NCBI RefSeq assembly: GCF_018342475.1
Contig: NZ_JAEMUD010000002.1
Span: 124,001-188,000 of the forward strand
Length of the DNA stretch: 64,000 nt
DNA from: Parachlamydia sp. AcF125
GTDB lineage: Bacteria > Chlamydiota > Chlamydiia > Chlamydiales > Parachlamydiaceae
Reading direction: 5' to 3'
How positions within the stretch are numbered: position 1 is the first letter of the stretch; the number at the start of each line of letters is the position of its first letter. The position numbers and the translations under genes were made by a program. Positions 61,748 through 64,000 of this stretch are shown here, piece after piece. Under the pieces are notes generated by a model, which saw only the letters and a list, made by a program, of their open reading frames with translations, searched no databases and was not told the DNA's origin.

Positions 61748-64000
61748 ATGCGTATAACGCCTTTACCGCGACGTGTTGATCCATTTTATTTTAAGATTAT
61801 CTTTTTCACCTTTTTATTCTCCTTTTTCCTCGGTTCACTGCAAGCTACTTATATCAAGCGTTTTGAGATAACAGATAATGGGGGCATGCTTTTCACAGGG
61901 AATACATTGGGATTAAGTAAGCAAACCGGTAAAAATCAACCGGGAACAAGTGACTCAATCGGGGCGTTTATTACTGTAGACACCACTCAAAAGATAGGAA
62001 ATTACCCATCAGGTACAACCTTGGAGTGGGAGAAAAATAGCTCGTTTGCCTTTTTAGACTTACCAGAGGGCAGTACAGTGCTTTATGCCGAACTGATTTG
62101 GTCAGGCAGCTATGGATTCCAAAATGAGATTACAGGCAATGAACCGGATACCCCTATCACTCTCATCACGCCTAAAAATGCAAGTTTCACCATTACCCCC
62201 GATTCAAGCTCAAGCCAAACTGCAACGACTCCAGGCTATTCAAATTGTGGAAATTACGTGCGCAGCGCAGATGTCACCCCCTACGTTAAGGAAGGTGGCG
62301 GGGGAAAATATACGGTAGGAGGCATACCGGCTACTATTTCTGCGCTGGATGATACCCATAATGCGGCAGGATGGACTCTTGCGGTTGTTTATCGAAATGG
62401 ATCGATGTTAACGTATAACATGACATTGTTTGTAGGTTGTGAACAAGCTTCCTATGAGACAAATGCGCCGGCGGAAGTTTCGGGTTTTTGTGCTCCTCCT
62501 TCGGGAGCGCTCAAAGGCAATTTATTTATTAGTGCTATTGAAGGAGACGCCAATAAAAGTGGCGACCACATGTTATTTGGGAGCAGTTTACCCCTGACAA
62601 CCGAAAATAATTCGTTGTCAGGTACAAACAATCCTGAGGAAAATTTTTTTGGCTCGCAAATCAATACGCTTCTTCCGACCAATCAAAGTTCAGCGTTAAC
62701 TCAGCTTGATGAAAATGGCTCGGGCCTTTTAGATACAAGAGGGAGCTTTGGTAACTTCAATGCGGATCCAGCAACAGGAAATATTTTGTCTGGCTGTAGG
62801 CAAGGATATGATATTACAAGCATTGATATTTCCGATCAGCTTACACATGATCAAAGATCTGCTTACGCTCTTGGAACCACGACAGGGGACGACTATACCA
62901 TCAATGCTTTGGGCATTCAAATTCAGGTGGGTGCCCCTACTATTGCTGCCACAATGCGAGTCAACTCAGAAGAGTCGATTGAAGCTAATGTAGGCGATAC
63001 CGTCACTTTCACCTGCAATTTTCAAAATAACGGGACAAGTGATGCCATCAAAGTTATATTTAAAGATATCTTGGAGGATGGCCTGGAGTATGTACCCGGC
63101 AGCTTTAAGCTCAATCAAGCCCTACAGGCAGATCCTGATCTCACCGTGGGTTTCCCTCTAGGAGAGCTGCCCATCGGCCAATCAGGAATTATTGAATTTG
63201 AAGCTCTCATTACCAAGTATCCCGCTAATGGCAACGTGTTTTATAATTTGGGAATCATCGATTACCAGTATCAAACTTGTCTAGATAACATGTTCAGCCT
63301 TGAAGCAGTTACAAACACTGTCTCCATTACACTCCCCTTGCTTATTCCAGACCTCACCGTTCATAAACAGGTTAATGCGGAGGAATCTATCGATGCTTGG
63401 GTAGGGGAGACTGTAACATTTACCGTGAACATCGATTCCGTAGGGCCAGGGATAGCTCGTAACGTTATTTTGAAAGATCCTTTGCCATCTGGCCATACGC
63501 TTGTTCCAAATACCGTTTTGGTAAATGGGGCTCCTGTAAGTTCGGAGGATCTGGAAGGGGGCGTTCCGATCGGGGATATGGATGCAGGAGAGGTGTCTAC
63601 AGTGAGCTTTCAAGCGACCATTAATGACTATCCTCCCACGGATAACGCTTATTTTTATACAGCGAATATCGATTATCAGTATTTAGCCACACCTAATGAA
63701 TTTGCGGATCTTTCAGCCATTTCCAACACTGTGCGCACAAATTTTACCCCTCCTCCCTCTTTATTTACAGGACGTGTAAAAAAATGCCAATCCCTTGACC
63801 GGAAATATTATTCTTTTACGGCAGAATGGCAAGCTCCCAACTCTCCAGACGTTTTGTTTTATCGTATCTACCATCAAGGGAAAATTGTAGCTAGAGTGGA
63901 TACTCATTCTCCTTTGATCTATAAAATTTGTTTGAAGTCAAAAAAGTTCGTGCATGGGTATGAAATCGCGGCTGTTTATCCCAATAACAAGGAAAGTCAG
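61748..64000 (+). CDS. large secreted surface protein with DUF11-type repeats (partial at window end)
   Basis: The frame is open from the ATG at 61748 to the last base (751 codons), so the 3' end is outside the window. A signal peptide (FKIIFFTFLFSFFLGSLQA) is followed by an N-terminal beta-rich domain (LLYAELIWSG-like VLYAELIWSGSYGF, then AAGWTLAVVYRN) to about residue 390. Two DUF11-type domains follow, with VGDTVTFTCNFQNNGTSDA near 415 and VGETVTFTVNIDSVGPGIA near 552, each leading to a DILEDGLEYVPGSF or DPLPSGHTLVPNTV block. A fibronectin-like stretch (FTAEWQAPNSPDVLFYRIYH) begins near 695. Such proteins are outer-surface adhesins or wall-like proteins of large size. Confidence 0.85.
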   Translation, partial: MRITPLPRRVDPFYFKIIFFTFLFSFFLGSLQATYIKRFEITDNGGMLFTGNTLGLSKQTGKNQPGTSDSIGAFITVDTTQKIGNYPSGTTLEWEKNSSFAFLDLPEGSTVLYAELIWSGSYGFQNEITGNEPDTPITLITPKNASFTITPDSSSSQTATTPGYSNCGNYVRSADVTPYVKEGGGGKYTVGGIPATISALDDTHNAAGWTLAVVYRNGSMLTYNMTLFVGCEQASYETNAPAEVSGFCAPPSGALKGNLFISAIEGDANKSGDHMLFGSSLPLTTENNSLSGTNNPEENFFGSQINTLLPTNQSSALTQLDENGSGLLDTRGSFGNFNADPATGNILSGCRQGYDITSIDISDQLTHDQRSAYALGTTTGDDYTINALGIQIQVGAPTIAATMRVNSEESIEANVGDTVTFTCNFQNNGTSDAIKVIFKDILEDGLEYVPGSFKLNQALQADPDLTVGFPLGELPIGQSGIIEFEALITKYPANGNVFYNLGIIDYQYQTCLDNMFSLEAVTNTVSITLPLLIPDLTVHKQVNAEESIDAWVGETVTFTVNIDSVGPGIARNVILKDPLPSGHTLVPNTVLVNGAPVSSEDLEGGVPIGDMDAGEVSTVSFQATINDYPPTDNAYFYTANIDYQYLATPNEFADLSAISNTVRTNFTPPPSLFTGRVKKCQSLDRKYYSFTAEWQAPNSPDVLFYRIYHQGKIVARVDTHSPLIYKICLKSKKFVHGYEIAAVYPNNKESQ

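Overview
The window reads as the chromosome of a parachlamydia-like bacterium: an amoeba-associated member of the Chlamydiae, with Neochlamydia, Parachlamydia or Protochlamydia as the closest fits. This rests on a chlamydial-type hflX/phnP-like pair, an AT-rich genome full of decaying transposons, and expanded families of eukaryotic-like proteins: F-box/leucine-rich repeats, F-box/33-residue repeats, and ankyrin/NACHT/HEAT proteins. The genus assignment is inference; the sequence features are seen directly.

Layout. 1-3.3 kb (minus): a tightly overlapping unit of a wrecked biotin synthase gene, a YhaO-like nuclease and a YhaN-like coiled-coil ATPase cut by the window edge. 3.9-8.6 kb: small secreted or enzymatic proteins, including a DUF6492-like glycosyltransferase and an RBBP9-like hydrolase. 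9.4-12.7 kb: a decayed mobile module (frameshifted ORF, excisionase-like HTH, AlbA_2/ATPase protein, broken serine recombinase) abutting the 3' end of ssrA (tmRNA, 12669-13103, minus), whose tag frame and promoter can be read. 13.2-17.2 kb: two hypotheticals flanking a glutamine-amidotransferase/amino-acid permease pair. 17.5-23.1 kb (minus): an F-box/LRR tandem array. 24.3-29.6 kb: remains of IS5, IS256 and ISAs1 elements, an F-box repeat gene, a dead AbiEi/AbiEii toxin-antitoxin pair and a 107-bp copy of the radC 3' end. 29.8-57.7 kb (plus): an island of four paralogous NLR-like loci. 57.8-61.3 kb (minus): radC, hflX, a PhnP-like hydrolase and a small membrane protein. 61.7-64 kb: the start of a large secreted DUF11-type surface protein.

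The NLR-like island is the highlight. Its proteins combine a variable N-terminal domain, ankyrin repeats, a NACHT NTPase, a long array of 37-residue HEAT-like repeats and a conserved C-terminal cap. In three of the four loci the N-terminal part ends at the same sequence, C CCA AAG TAA, and the rest of the protein lies in the -1 frame, open and conserved from the stop onward. C CCA AAG is a canonical X XXY YYZ slippery heptamer. In all three loci a stem-loop starts 5-7 bases downstream, and the stems keep pairing although their sequences differ. The fourth locus has an indel that joins the two parts in frame, and it has lost both heptamer and stem. I infer programmed -1 ribosomal frameshifting that makes either a short N-terminal protein or a giant NLR-like fusion (about 865, 3310 and 2480 residues). 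The two large loci carry a nucleotidyltransferase-like motif in the N-terminal part.

The island lies between two direct repeats of the radC 3' end, which suggests insertion at, or duplication of, that gene end. Repeat-unit duplications (69-bp LRR, 99-bp F-box repeat, 111-bp HEAT) are recent and in phase, so these families appear to evolve by unequal crossing-over. Intergenic stretches mostly hold relics and shared leaders rather than hidden genes.
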